64,000 nucleotides of DNA from Rhizobiales bacterium SYSU XM002 (GCA_009846685.1 VWVY01000009.1:1-64000); one strand, 5' to 3'; positions 41,459-50,665 are shown, counted from the stretch's first letter. A program made the numbers and translations. The notes: generated by a model from the letters alone, not told the origin.

Positions 41459-43129
41459 ATGGCCCGCCTCGCTGGCTCTCTCTTCATCGGGATTTTTATC
41501 GTCGTGTCGGTCGCTCTGGCCTGGGTCATTCCCTATGCGGCCATCACCGGCCTGCGCTCGGGGCATGCCGACCGCACCAGGAAATGGGAGCTGCTGGTTC
41601 GGGTCTCAACCGAGAACCCGAAATGGGACTTTACAAACACCCCGCCCATCTCGATGCGCCACGGGTTTCCACTGGCCTATTGGCACGCCTGGACTTACGT
41701 GCAGGACCCTCGATACCGCCAGCGCATCCTCGAGAATGCCGGGCTCGCCTTTGGCGTTCTTGTGCTCCTCGGCGGCGGAATCGTTATTCTGTTTCTCGCC
41801 AATCGCCCTTCAACCCTTCACGGCGAAGCGCGGTTCGGGACGATCCGCGATGCCCGGAAAGCCTGCCTTCTCGGCAAATCAGGCCTGATCCTCGGCAAGC
41901 TTGGCGGGCACGTCCTCCGGTCGAATGATCCTGGCCACATTCTCGTCGTCGGCCCGACGCGTTCGGGGAAAGGCGTCTCCTTCGTCATCCCCAATGGCCA
42001 CGCCTGGCGAGGATCCATGGTCGTGCTCGACATCAAGATGGAGAACCACGACGCCTTTGCCAACGCACGGAAGGCAGCCGGGAATGCGATCTTCGTCTTC
42101 GCGCCAGGTTCGATAAAGACCCATCGCTATAACCCTTTGGATTTCGTGCGTTCGGGCCCTCAGATGGCGACGGATTGCCAGAACATCGCTGGATTTCTGA
42201 CCGCTGTTCAGAATGAGAACGAATGGTCGCTCGCAGCACGGAAACTCGTCGCGGCACTGCTGGGGTATGTTCTGACCAGCCCGCTCCATGAGAAAGCGCG
42301 CACCATCCGCACCGCCGTCACCGTCATATCGACCGGCAACGATATCGCCGACGTCCTCAAAGTTCTGGTCGCGACCGAACATCAGTTCCTCCCGCAATGG
42401 GTGGTCGACGATTTCAATCAGTTCATCGTGATTCCCGAGCGCACACGTGGCTCGGTGTTGTTCAACGTCGCCAACGCATTTGCGCCATGGTCATCGGAAC
42501 TGATTGCGGAGGCGACATCGGCGAGCGACTTCGACATCCGGGAACTCCGGCGCTCGCGGATGGCCATCTTTATCGGCACACCCCTGGCGGATCTCGAGAG
42601 CTATCGCCCCCTGATCCGGATCCTCTTCCAGCAGATCCATGATGTCCTGATGCGCAACCTGCCGGGTAAGGACGAGCCCCATCAGGTGCTTCTCATGCTC
42701 GACGAGTTCTTCGCGTTGGGACGGATGACGTCACTTGCCTCGAAAATCGCGGTCTCGGCGGGGTATGGGTTCCGGATGGCAATCATCCTGCAAAACCTGT
42801 CTCAGCTCGACGAGCTCTATGGGAAGGCGACGAGAGAAACACTGATCGCAGGATGCGCAACAAAGCTCTTCGTCGCGATCAACGATAACGCCACAGCACA
42901 ATATGTCTCCGAGGCACTCGGGAACTACACGGCCGACAATCGCACAAAGATCGTCGGCACGGGGATCACTCAATCAGCGAGAGTGTCTGTCACAAAGATC
43001 GGCGTGCCGCTGATGCGACCTGAAGCGCTTGTGAAAATGCGACGAGAGAACTCAGTGCTGCTAGTTTCGAATTCGTACCCCATGAAAATTGAGAAGACGA
43101 CAGAGTTCTCTGTTAAATCTCGAACGTAA
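41459..43129 (+). CDS. virD4: VirD4-type coupling protein
   Basis: 556 residues. Two N-terminal membrane helices (LFIGIFIVVSVALAWVIPYA and AGLAFGVLVLLGGGIVILFLA), then a TraG/VirD4 ATPase with Walker A GPTRSGKG (about 165-172) and Walker B VLLMLDEFFALG. It delivers relaxase-bound DNA or effectors to the channel. The family usually runs to about 600-670 residues; this one ends shortly after LMRPEALVKMRRENSVLLVSN, so the C-terminal tail may be shortened at the junction with the next block. Last gene of the virB operon. Confidence 0.94.
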   Translation: MARLAGSLFIGIFIVVSVALAWVIPYAAITGLRSGHADRTRKWELLVRVSTENPKWDFTNTPPISMRHGFPLAYWHAWTYVQDPRYRQRILENAGLAFGVLVLLGGGIVILFLANRPSTLHGEARFGTIRDARKACLLGKSGLILGKLGGHVLRSNDPGHILVVGPTRSGKGVSFVIPNGHAWRGSMVVLDIKMENHDAFANARKAAGNAIFVFAPGSIKTHRYNPLDFVRSGPQMATDCQNIAGFLTAVQNENEWSLAARKLVAALLGYVLTSPLHEKARTIRTAVTVISTGNDIADVLKVLVATEHQFLPQWVVDDFNQFIVIPERTRGSVLFNVANAFAPWSSELIAEATSASDFDIRELRRSRMAIFIGTPLADLESYRPLIRILFQQIHDVLMRNLPGKDEPHQVLLMLDEFFALGRMTSLASKIAVSAGYGFRMAIILQNLSQLDELYGKATRETLIAGCATKLFVAINDNATAQYVSEALGNYTADNRTKIVGTGITQSARVSVTKIGVPLMRPEALVKMRRENSVLLVSNSYPMKIEKTTEFSVKSRT

Positions 43130-43149
43130 CTCCACCGCTTCAGGCGGAG
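43130..43149. terminator. hairpin between convergent virD4 and aapP
   Basis: CTCCACC (43130-43136) and GGCGGAG (43143-43149) pair over seven bases with one mismatch, loop GCTTCA. It fills the 21 bp between the two convergent stops, where a bidirectional terminator is expected, though it lacks a strong U tract. Confidence 0.5.
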
Positions 43150-43150
43150 T

Positions 43151-43924
43151 TCAATGCAGGATCTGGCTGAGGAATTCCTTGGTGCGCTCATGCTGCGGGT
43201 TCTTGAAGAACTCGTTCGGCGTGTTGATTTCCACAACCTGCCCCTGGTCCATGAAGATCACGCGATCCGCCACCTGCCGCGCGAAGCCCATCTCGTGGGT
43301 CACGCAGAGCATGGTCATGCCCTCTTCCGCGAGGCTCACCATGGTATCGAGCACTTCCTTGACCATTTCGGGGTCAAGCGCCGAAGTCGGCTCGTCGAAC
43401 AGCATGATCTTCGGGCTCATGCAGAGCGAGCGGGCGATCGCCACGCGCTGCTGCTGACCGCCCGAGAGCTGGCCGGGGAACTTGTTCGCCTGCTCCGGGA
43501 TTTTCACGCGGGTGAGGTAGTGCATGGCCACCTCTTCCGCATCCTTCTTCGCCATCTTCTTCACCCAGATCGGGGCGAGCGTGCAGTTCTCGAGAATGGT
43601 GAGATGCGGGAACAGATTGAAGTGCTGGAACACCATCCCGACGTCGCGGCGGATCTCATCGATCTTCTTGACGTCATTCGTGAGCTCCACACCATCCACG
43701 ATGATCTGCCCGCGCTGGTGTTCTTCCAGGCGGTTGATACAGCGGATCATCGTCGATTTGCCGGAGCCCGAGGGGCCGCAGATCACGAGGCGTTCGCCGC
43801 GTTTCACCGTGAGGTTGACGTCTTTCAGCACGTGGAATTCGCCATACCATTTATGGACATCGACCATTTTCACGGCCGTTTCGGTCTTCAGCATGGTGGG
43901 CTTGAGGCTCAGGGGAACATTCAT
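43151..43924 (-). CDS. aapP: amino-acid ABC transporter ATP-binding protein
   Basis: 257 residues from [15 protein letters not shown]. Walker [11 protein letters not shown]-loop region [14 protein letters not shown], signature [15 protein letters not shown], Walker [15 protein letters not shown] and the H-loop THEMGF are all intact. It is the ATPase of a general L-amino-acid (AapJQMP-type) importer. The start has a GAGGT site and lies 10 bp after the aapM stop. Last gene of the minus-strand metC-like/aap operon. Confidence 0.95.
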   Translation of the reverse strand: MNVPLSLKPTMLKTETAVKMVDVHKWYGEFHVLKDVNLTVKRGERLVICGPSGSGKSTMIRCINRLEEHQRGQIIVDGVELTNDVKKIDEIRRDVGMVFQHFNLFPHLTILENCTLAPIWVKKMAKKDAEEVAMHYLTRVKIPEQANKFPGQLSGGQQQRVAIARSLCMSPKIMLFDEPTSALDPEMVKEVLDTMVSLAEEGMTMLCVTHEMGFARQVADRVIFMDQGQVVEINTPNEFFKNPQHERTKEFLSQILH

Positions 43925-43934
43925 TTTTGATACC

Positions 43935-45035
43935 TCAACGATTGACCGGACCGCGATGCTCAAGAAAATCTGCGAAGCGGGCGAAAGCGAAGGCGAGCGC
44001 GAAGTAGATCGCCCCTATGAAGAGGTAGGTCTCCGCGGATGGCGATGGCCATAGCGGATCGGCGAGCGCTGCCTTACCCGAACTGATCAGGTCGAAAATA
44101 CCCACCACGAGAACGAGACTGGTGTTCTTCACCATCACGATGATCGTGTTGGCGAGCGCTGGAATGACGATGCGGATCGCCTGCGGTAGCACGACAAGGC
44201 GCTGCATGCTCCAGTAGCTGAGGCCGAGCGACTTCGCGCCATCGTGCTGGCCGTTGGGGATCGCCTGAAGGCCTCCGCGGATGACCTCTGCCAGATAAGC
44301 TGATGCGAACATAGTCAGTGCGACCAGCGCTCTCACGAACTTGTCGGGGAGCAAAGCCTCCGGAACGAACAGCGGCAGCATGATCGAGGCGACGAACAGG
44401 ATCGACAGCAGCGGCAAGCCACGGATCGTCTCGATGAACAGCACGCACATCACGCTGACGACCGGCATATCCGAGCGACGGCCCAGTGCGAGGAAGATCG
44501 CTGCCGGGAATGCGATCCCGATCGCGATAACGGTCAGGATGAGGGTCACCGGCAGGCCGCCCCACGAGGATGTCGGCACTGGCGTGAGACCAACGCCGCC
44601 ACCCATCAACCAGACGACAGCGGCAAGCGAGATCAGCCAAACCAGCCCGAGCCGCGCGTTCCAGCTCTTCGGCTGGACTGACCAGCCTAGCAGCCCAAGG
44701 ATCAGCATACAGACTATCGCCGGGCGCCAACGCTCGTCCGGTGGATAAATGCCGAACAGTATCTGGCTCGACTTGGCAATCACGAAGCTCCAGCAGGCGC
44801 CATTCGTGGCCTGGCAGGTCTGGGGCTCTGCCGGCAGGAAGGCGGCGTCGAGAACGAGCCAACGGATAAGTCCTGGCGCGATCCAGGCAATAACGGCGAG
44901 CAGAACCAATGTTAGGGCGGCGTTCAGCGGGGTGTTGAACATCTTGGCGATCAGCCCCGGCGTCCGCATCGGAGGACGCTCGACGGTAGATTTCGCGATT
45001 GGCAGCGTTTCGTTGTGGGTTGCGACAATCGCCAT
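43935..45035 (-). CDS. aapM: amino-acid ABC transporter permease AapM
   Basis: 366 residues, about eight predicted membrane helices. The inner-membrane permease signature is [33 protein letters not shown] (EAA motif), followed by [31 protein letters not shown]. It carries the long HEAAPM-type N-terminal and periplasmic region that is peculiar to AapM/YhdY. Two bp before the aapQ stop, hence co-transcribed. Confidence 0.93.
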   Translation of the reverse strand: MAIVATHNETLPIAKSTVERPPMRTPGLIAKMFNTPLNAALTLVLLAVIAWIAPGLIRWLVLDAAFLPAEPQTCQATNGACWSFVIAKSSQILFGIYPPDERWRPAIVCMLILGLLGWSVQPKSWNARLGLVWLISLAAVVWLMGGGVGLTPVPTSSWGGLPVTLILTVIAIGIAFPAAIFLALGRRSDMPVVSVMCVLFIETIRGLPLLSILFVASIMLPLFVPEALLPDKFVRALVALTMFASAYLAEVIRGGLQAIPNGQHDGAKSLGLSYWSMQRLVVLPQAIRIVIPALANTIIVMVKNTSLVLVVGIFDLISSGKAALADPLWPSPSAETYLFIGAIYFALAFAFARFADFLEHRGPVNR

Positions 45036-45036
45036 A

Positions 45037-46176
45037 TCAGCGCTCCACGATGGCCATGCGCCGGTTCACAACGTTTAGAACGCCCGACAGGAGCAGGTTG
45101 AGAAAAAGGAACACGCCGAGGATGATGGCGATGCCTTCGATGGCGTGGCTCGTTTTGTTGATGATCGTGCCAACGATGGTCATGAAATCCTGGTAGCCGA
45201 CCGCGATGGCCAGCGTGGAGTTCTTCACGACGTTGACGTACTGACTCGTCAATGGCGGTAGGATCACGCGCAAGGTCTGCGGCACGATCACAAGGCGAAG
45301 TATCTTGGCCTCGGTGAGACCGATCGCGCGTCCCGCTTCCCACTGCCCCTTGCCGACGGCAAGAATTCCGCCACGAACGATCTCGGCGATGAAGCCGGTC
45401 GTGTAGATCGACAGCCCGACAAGGATCGTGGTCAGTTCCGGCGTGAGCTGGAATCCGCCTTCGAAATTCGCGCGGCCTCGCACCGCCCACTCGATCTCGG
45501 GCGATAGACCTGACGCGATGGCCATCGTCACCATGATCACAAACGATACCAGCGCCGTGAACAGGGCGTAGGGAGGACGGTTGCCAGTTTTGTTCTGATA
45601 CCGCGTTGCAAGCCCATGCGCGGCGACGGTGATAACCAACGCCGCCAGCGGCATCAGCCATGCGGCAAGCGACAGATCGACGCTCACTTTCGGCATGACC
45701 AGGCCACGCAGCGAAATGTAGACGCCAGGGAGCGGGTTGGCCGCGTCGCGGAAGGGCGGCAGGATCTTCCACCACATCGAATAAATGAAGATGAGCAGAA
45801 TGATGACCGGAGTGTTCCGCGCAACCTCTACCCAGACGCGGGTCGCACCGCTGAGCAGCGGGTTGCCGCTCAGCCGCCCGATACCGACCAGCAGTCCCAT
45901 AGCTGACGAGAGCATGATAACGACCGCTGAGACGAACAGCGTGTTGACGATGCCGACGACGATCGCCCACCAGTTGGGATCGCGCGGACTGAAGGGCAGT
46001 AGGGTCTCAGAGATCGTGAAGTTTGACGGCCTGAACAGGAAATCGAAGCCGAGCGGGATACCACGCGCCTTCAGATTGGCCGCGGTCGCCGTAACTAGTA
46101 TATAGGCTGCGCCCACCACCGCTGCGATTAGCAGAGCCTGGAAGGCGACGGCTCTATGGCGGGCATTGTTCAACAT
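45037..46176 (-). CDS. aapQ: amino-acid ABC transporter permease AapQ
   Basis: 379 residues from MLNNARHRAVAFQALLIAA. The EAA motif region FIAEIVRGGILAVGKGQWEAGRAIGLTEAKILRLVIVPQTLRVILPPL and a following KNSTLAIAVGYQDF are characteristic of AapQ/YhdX. An upstream in-frame start (46224) adds a basic stretch MPSRQRPSLCSGNKAS and overlaps the stem-loop after aapJ; the later start is preferred. Forms the permease heterodimer with AapM. Confidence 0.93.
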   Translation of the reverse strand: MLNNARHRAVAFQALLIAAVVGAAYILVTATAANLKARGIPLGFDFLFRPSNFTISETLLPFSPRDPNWWAIVVGIVNTLFVSAVVIMLSSAMGLLVGIGRLSGNPLLSGATRVWVEVARNTPVIILLIFIYSMWWKILPPFRDAANPLPGVYISLRGLVMPKVSVDLSLAAWLMPLAALVITVAAHGLATRYQNKTGNRPPYALFTALVSFVIMVTMAIASGLSPEIEWAVRGRANFEGGFQLTPELTTILVGLSIYTTGFIAEIVRGGILAVGKGQWEAGRAIGLTEAKILRLVIVPQTLRVILPPLTSQYVNVVKNSTLAIAVGYQDFMTIVGTIINKTSHAIEGIAIILGVFLFLNLLLSGVLNVVNRRMAIVER

Positions 46177-46204
46177 TGAAGCTTTGTTTCCACTGCACAA
46201 AGAA

Positions 46205-46229
46205 GGGCGCTGCCGCGAAGGCAACGCCC
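46205..46229 (-). terminator. stem-loop between aapJ and aapQ (attenuating terminator)
   Basis: On the minus strand GGGCGTTGCC (46229-46220) pairs with GGCAGCGCCC (46214-46205) over ten bases including one G-T, loop TTCGC, followed by TTCTTT. Such hairpins after a binding-protein gene reduce transcription into permease genes and stabilise the upstream mRNA, giving excess binding protein. Confidence 0.8.
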
Positions 46230-46245
46230 CGGTTTGGGAGATTCG

Positions 46246-47280
46246 TCAGTTCATCGGTATCGCAGAGAACAGCCCGCCGTCGCGCGCAAGGCTGTTGTGC
46301 TTTCTTGCGGCTTTGAGTGGGCTCTTGTCGCCGAGGTTCACCTCATAGATATCGCGATAACTGCCGAGCTGTTTGATGATGTTATAGGCCCATTTGTCAT
46401 CGAGCCCGATGATCTTGCCCCAACCGGGCTCTGCGCCCAACACGCGCTTGACGTCTTTTGGACCGTTCGCCAGACGCTCGTCGACGTTGGCCTTCGTGAC
46501 GCCGTGCTCTTCCGCCCAAACGAGCACGTTGATGGAGTAGCGGACGATGTCGAACCACTTGTCGTCGCCGCGAGGCACGGAGACAGCGTTCGGTTCGATT
46601 TTGTGGCCGACATAGACGATTTCATGCTCATCCGGGTTCTTTGCGGCCGACGCTCGCTGGCCTGCAGCCGCCAATCCATCGGTCACGTAAGAGTCGCACC
46701 GTTCTGCGAAGTAGGCATCGCGGGCCTGGATCGTCGAGTCGAAATAAACCCGCTTGATCTTGATCTTGTGTTCCTCCTCCGCGCCGTCGAGCGCCTGCTC
46801 CGTCAAGCTGCCTCCGCCCTGCAGGCAGACCGTTATGCCACCAAGGTCCTTCGGCGACTTCACGTTGAGGCTCTTGCGCACCATCACAGCATCACTGTCA
46901 TAGAGGGTGGTCGTGACAAAGCGCACAGCCATATCGCGGGAAAAGGTCCATGTCGTCGTGCGTGACAAGACGTCGATCTCGCCGGTCTGGACCGCAGGCA
47001 AGCGCTGAGCCGCATTGAGCGGCACAAAACGGGCCTTGTCCTTGTCGCCGAACATCGCAACCGCGACAGCACGGCAGACATCCGAGTCGAAGCCCAGCCA
47101 CACGCCTTTCTCATCGGGCCGCGACAGGCCGGGCACGCCTTGGCTTGCGCCGCAGCTTACGTAGCCACGCTGCCTAACCTTATCGACGATGGATTGCGCC
47201 GAAGCCGTCTCTGGCGTCGCCAGCGCCAGAATGGCGGCGGCGGCACCGCCCGCCACCATCTTGATCATGGTCCTGTTCAT
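46246..47280 (-). CDS. aapJ: amino-acid ABC transporter substrate-binding protein AapJ
   Basis: 344 residues from MNRTMIKMVAGGAAAAILA, with a signal peptide ending at TASAQ. The mature protein begins SIVDKVRQRGYVSCGASQGVPGLS and has the AapJ/BztA pattern GFDSDVCRAVAVAMFGDKDKARFVPLNAAQRLPAVQTGEIDVLSRTTTWT. It collects amino acids in the periplasm for AapQMP. An AGGAGAAG site precedes the chosen ATG; an ATG at 47313 overlapping the lyase stop (ATGA) is a possible alternative start for translational coupling. Confidence 0.95.
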   Translation of the reverse strand: MNRTMIKMVAGGAAAAILALATPETASAQSIVDKVRQRGYVSCGASQGVPGLSRPDEKGVWLGFDSDVCRAVAVAMFGDKDKARFVPLNAAQRLPAVQTGEIDVLSRTTTWTFSRDMAVRFVTTTLYDSDAVMVRKSLNVKSPKDLGGITVCLQGGGSLTEQALDGAEEEHKIKIKRVYFDSTIQARDAYFAERCDSYVTDGLAAAGQRASAAKNPDEHEIVYVGHKIEPNAVSVPRGDDKWFDIVRYSINVLVWAEEHGVTKANVDERLANGPKDVKRVLGAEPGWGKIIGLDDKWAYNIIKQLGSYRDIYEVNLGDKSPLKAARKHNSLARDGGLFSAIPMN

Positions 47281-47309
47281 TGTCGCTTCTCCTCTGTTGC
47301 GTTCGTATT

Positions 47310-48527
47310 TCATTCCGCGGCATGGCCGAGTTGATTGCTTGTCTGCCGCGGCGCGTGGGCGACGAGCGCAGAGAACGCCTTCGCAAGATCGGCGATGATG
47401 TCGGCGCTGTCCTCAAGGCCGATCGACAACCGCCAATAGGGCCCATCAGGCAGCCAGTCGCAGAACTGTCGGCCCTTGCGCGGATCGCTTGGTGCAACGA
47501 GACTATGGACGCCGCCCCAGCTCGCGCCGATCTGGATGACATGAAGAGCAGAAAGAGCGGCAGACTGGGCATCGCGACCACAGGGCTTTAAAACGACGCC
47601 GAAGACTCCAGCTGCGCCTTTGAAGTCCCGTTCCCATACTTTGTGTCCAGGATGATCCGGCTCTGCCGGGTGCAGCACCCGAGCGACCTGCGGCTGTTCC
47701 TTGAGCCAGATAATAACTTCAGCCGCCGTGGCTGCCGACTGACGCATTCGCACGGGCATCGTCTTGAGGCCCCGTTCGCACAGCGCACAATCGTCTGGCG
47801 AAACGCCGTAACCCAGCAATCGCGCCTTGTCCTTCAGACGCCGGAACAGCGCTTCGTCGCGCACCGCTAGCGATCCCATCAAGAGGTCGCCATGCCCGCT
47901 CGCATGCTTCGAAAGTGCCTGCATCGCAATATCGACGCCATGGTCCAGCGGCCGGTAGAGGAGGTGCGAGGCCCAGGTGTTGTCGGCGGCGACCGGAATG
48001 CCCTTCGCCTTGGCGACCGCGACGATCGCTGAGATATCCTGCACCTCAAGCGTCGCCGATCCTGGAGATTCGACCCAGATCAACGTCGTCCGCGGCGTGA
48101 TGTGGCTCTCGATCGCGGCATCGAGCCGCGGATCGTAGACGACGACTTCGACGCCAAACGGCGCGAGAATCTGGTGTGCCATGTCTTTCGCTGGCCCGTA
48201 AAGCGTATCCGGCAGAAGGACGCGGTCGCCGGCGGTGGCACAGGCCATTGTCGCCACAACGATCGCCGAAAGGCCAGATGGCGTGACGAGCGCCCGCGTT
48301 CCGCCCTCCAGCAAAGCAATGTGATCCTCGAGCGCACGGCTGGTCGGCGTTCCGTAGAGGCCATAGCTGAAACCGTCATAGAGACGCTCGCTGCGCTGCT
48401 CGAACGCTTCCAGATCATCGAACACAACGGTCGATGCCCGTTCGATTGCAACGCCTAGTGACCGGAAAGGAGATGTGCTCCGCGCGGGCTGGCGAATGTG
48501 GTTGGTGTCGGTCTTGAACACTGTCAT
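47310..48527 (-). CDS. metC: MetC-like PLP-dependent cystathionine beta-lyase
   Basis: 405 residues from MTVFKTDTNHIRQPARS. A Cys/Met-metabolism PLP enzyme: SFYGLYGTPTSRALE is the N-terminal region (YGLYGTPT), WVESPGSATLEVQDI the substrate-pocket segment, and ALSKHASGHGD contains the PLP-binding Lys (SKHASGH). It would cleave cystathionine to homocysteine, pyruvate and ammonia, or act on a related sulfur amino acid. In Rhizobium leguminosarum metC likewise precedes the aap operon. First gene of this operon, with a LysR gene divergent from it. Confidence 0.88.
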   Translation of the reverse strand: MTVFKTDTNHIRQPARSTSPFRSLGVAIERASTVVFDDLEAFEQRSERLYDGFSYGLYGTPTSRALEDHIALLEGGTRALVTPSGLSAIVVATMACATAGDRVLLPDTLYGPAKDMAHQILAPFGVEVVVYDPRLDAAIESHITPRTTLIWVESPGSATLEVQDISAIVAVAKAKGIPVAADNTWASHLLYRPLDHGVDIAMQALSKHASGHGDLLMGSLAVRDEALFRRLKDKARLLGYGVSPDDCALCERGLKTMPVRMRQSAATAAEVIIWLKEQPQVARVLHPAEPDHPGHKVWERDFKGAAGVFGVVLKPCGRDAQSAALSALHVIQIGASWGGVHSLVAPSDPRKGRQFCDWLPDGPYWRLSIGLEDSADIIADLAKAFSALVAHAPRQTSNQLGHAAE

Positions 48528-48608
48528 GACGAGGATGCTACGGCGAAAATTCATATCAGCCTATGTCTGCGACTTACCAAGGCTATCCATTTTTGTTATG
48601 GGATAGCC

Positions 48609-49508
48609 ATGAACCTCCGTGACATCGATGTTTTCCGCGCGATCATGCAGTCAGGCGGCGCCAGCAATGCCGCCGAGCTTCTCGGGATTTCACAACCTGC
48701 CGTAAGCCGCTCGCTCGCTGCGTTGGAGCATGACGTCGGTTTTCGCCTTTTCGATCGCATCAAAGGCCGGCTGACTCCAACCCGGGAAGGCCAGCTCTTT
48801 CACCAGGACGTCAGGGCGAGCTTCGCAGGGCTGGACCGGTTGAAGCAGCGCGCAGCACAGATCAGGGAAGTGGGCGAAGGCACCTTGAACATCGCAAGCC
48901 TGTCGGCACTCGGTCACGGGGTCGTGCCACGCGCCATTGCAGCCTTCGCCAAGAAACACCCGGATGTCCGTGTCGGGTACCAGGTTCGCACCTCCAACAT
49001 CGTCCGTGATCTCGTGGCGTCTGGGCGGGCGGACATCGGTCTGGCCGCCGACGAAATCGACACATCCGGCGTATTGCACAGTGTCTTCACGACGCCGCGT
49101 GCGGTCTGTGTCATGCCAAAGGCGCATCCGCTCGCGCGGCTTAAGACGATCGCACCGTCGGATCTGCGCGATGTGCCACTACTGACGCTCGCGCCTGACG
49201 ATACAGTTCGCGTCGCCATGAACAAGGCTTTCTCCGATGCCGGGGTTTATCCCCGTGTTGTAGTCGAAACGCCCTACTCGCTGTCTATAGCGATACTCGC
49301 GGCTCAAGGTGTCGGCGTTGGGCTCTGCAATCCGATGACGGTCGCGGACAACATGGTACCCGGACTGGCGGTCAGGCCCTTCGAACCCGCCATCTATTTT
49401 CGAACACTTATTCTTCGACCGGCAGAGAGCGCAAGCTCTGTCATGTTGAGCGATTTCCTGGGCGAATTGTATCAAGCCCGAAATGCGCTTTCACTTCGCA
49501 CGACGTGA
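48609..49508 (+). CDS. LysR-family regulator, divergent from metC-aapJQMP
   Basis: 299 residues from MNLRDIDVFRAIMQSGGASN. The helix-turn-helix (ASNAAELLGISQPAVSRSLAALE) and the effector-binding domain (residues 90-295, INTFQVRTSNIVRDLVASGRADIG pattern) are standard LysR. Divergent from metC across an 81-bp gap, so it most likely controls the lyase and transporter genes. The upstream start at 48498 overlaps the metC 5' end and was rejected. Its last 37 bp overlap the 3' end of the convergent Crp-like gene. Confidence 0.9.
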   Translation: MNLRDIDVFRAIMQSGGASNAAELLGISQPAVSRSLAALEHDVGFRLFDRIKGRLTPTREGQLFHQDVRASFAGLDRLKQRAAQIREVGEGTLNIASLSALGHGVVPRAIAAFAKKHPDVRVGYQVRTSNIVRDLVASGRADIGLAADEIDTSGVLHSVFTTPRAVCVMPKAHPLARLKTIAPSDLRDVPLLTLAPDDTVRVAMNKAFSDAGVYPRVVVETPYSLSIAILAAQGVGVGLCNPMTVADNMVPGLAVRPFEPAIYFRTLILRPAESASSVMLSDFLGELYQARNALSLRTT

Positions 49509-50053
49509 GATTTCTTCCTGCGCTTCCCCAATTCTCGGTACAGCGCTTCAGGGGTAACCCCGAGTTCATGCGCGAGTGTCAGCCAGCGACCCTTGTCGGG
49601 CAACACGCTATCGTGAAAGAGAAGCCAAGCATCAAGTTTATCGCTGAGCCTATGCAGCGACAGGATCTCCGCCCGGATGCGGGTTTGCTGGAGTCCCTTC
49701 GCAAGATGTTGTGCAAACATTGCCACCAGTCCGGAATTGGAACGAAAAACGACCTCGAGACGAGCGCGCGGAATACTTGCAACCTCCGACTTTGCTTCTG
49801 ATCGAGCGTCACAATGGTGGCTTCGGGCAAAACATGAAGCTTCTGCTACGATATCGCCAGCCTTCGCTCTTTGCAGGATCAGGCGACTTCCACTGACAGA
49901 CATACGTTCCAAGACGATCTCGCCAGTTAGTACAAGATACAGCCGTTCGACAGAGTCGCCCGCGCGGAAAAGCGGTTCTCCAAGCGCGAGTGGCCGTCTT
50001 GCTGTTGCCAAGTCTCGGAGGCAGAGGAAGAGTTCAGACATGATCATAATCAT
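49472..50053 (-). CDS. Crp/Fnr-family regulator
   Basis: About 193 residues from the ATG at 50053 (alternative ATGs at 50047 and 50041). The N-terminal part is a cyclic-nucleotide-binding-like beta barrel (ATARRPLALGEPLFRAGDSVERLYLVLTGEIVLER) and the C-terminal part a winged helix with WLTLAHELGVTPEALYRELGKRRKK. No N-terminal Cys cluster for a 4Fe-4S, so not an oxygen-sensing Fnr. Divergent from the CpxP/Spy-like gene of the copper island, 54 bp away, hence a possible regulator of it. The end overlaps the LysR gene by 37 bp. Confidence 0.8.
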   Translation of the reverse strand: MIMIMSELFLCLRDLATARRPLALGEPLFRAGDSVERLYLVLTGEIVLERMSVSGSRLILQRAKAGDIVAEASCFARSHHCDARSEAKSEVASIPRARLEVVFRSNSGLVAMFAQHLAKGLQQTRIRAEILSLHRLSDKLDAWLLFHDSVLPDKGRWLTLAHELGVTPEALYRELGKRRKKSHVVRSESAFRA

Positions 50054-50107
50054 GTGCTCTGCCAAGCGATCATGCAATTGAGATCGCCACAGAATCTGGA
50101 GATCTCT

Positions 50108-50662
50108 ATGAAAAAGTCAGTTTGTTCGGCCCGAGGAGCGCTGGCCCTTGGCTGGCTGGTGCTGACAACACATGCATTCGCGCAGCATGCGGGCCACCAT
50201 CCTCCAACCGCTTCTTCGCCGTATTCCGGATTAGAAACCCGCGCCATCAAGGCGCTGTCGGATAGCCAGATCGCTGATCTGAAAGCGGGGCGCGGCATGG
50301 GACTGGCTCTTGCCGCCGAACTCAACGGCTATCCCGGCCCGATGCACGTACTTGAGCTGGCGGACGAGCTCGTGCTGTCTGTCGAACAGCGAACCCAGAT
50401 GCAGGGTTTCATCCATGCGATGAAACAGGAAACCATCGCCATCGGCGAAGAGGTTATCGCAGCGGAAACCGCGCTCGACCGGTTGTTTGAAGATAAGCAG
50501 GTTGACTTGGATTCGCTCGCGAAGGCAACGATGACCGTGGCGGAAGCGCAAGGGCGCCTTCGGACGGCGCACCTGCGCTACCATCTGGACACGCGGGCAG
50601 CCCTCAGCACGGCGCAGACCGAACACTACGTCCGGCTGAGGGGCTATGCGGCCCAGCCCTGA
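50108..50662 (+). CDS. periplasmic Spy/CpxP-like metal-sensing protein
   Basis: 184 residues with a signal peptide (MKKSVCSARGALALGWLVLTTHAFA) and a His-rich mature start QHAGHHPP. A helical domain follows with the Spy/CpxP/CnrX-type pattern LTxxQ: LSDSQIADLKAGRGMGLA, LELADELVLSVEQRTQMQGFI and EALDRLF. Proteins of this group sit in the periplasm of metal-resistance loci as heavy-metal chaperones or sensors. Divergent from the Crp-like gene and convergent with copA (3-bp gap). Confidence 0.83.
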   Translation: MKKSVCSARGALALGWLVLTTHAFAQHAGHHPPTASSPYSGLETRAIKALSDSQIADLKAGRGMGLALAAELNGYPGPMHVLELADELVLSVEQRTQMQGFIHAMKQETIAIGEEVIAAETALDRLFEDKQVDLDSLAKATMTVAEAQGRLRTAHLRYHLDTRAALSTAQTEHYVRLRGYAAQP

Positions 50663-50665
50663 AGC

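Noticed and set aside
27356-43129. presence of oriT or relaxase near the T4SS
   Set aside because: Looked for relaxase motifs (HxHxxxH-type, MobA/TraA-like sequence) in all products of the region; none found, so no oriT is claimed.
43154-43930. 258-codon plus-strand frame over aapP
   Set aside because: His/Asp-rich antisense shadow of the ABC ATPase, which has all catalytic motifs.
49472-50053. Crp-like gene as an oxygen sensor (Fnr)
   Set aside because: There is no N-terminal Cys cluster; only the general Crp/Fnr fold is supported.
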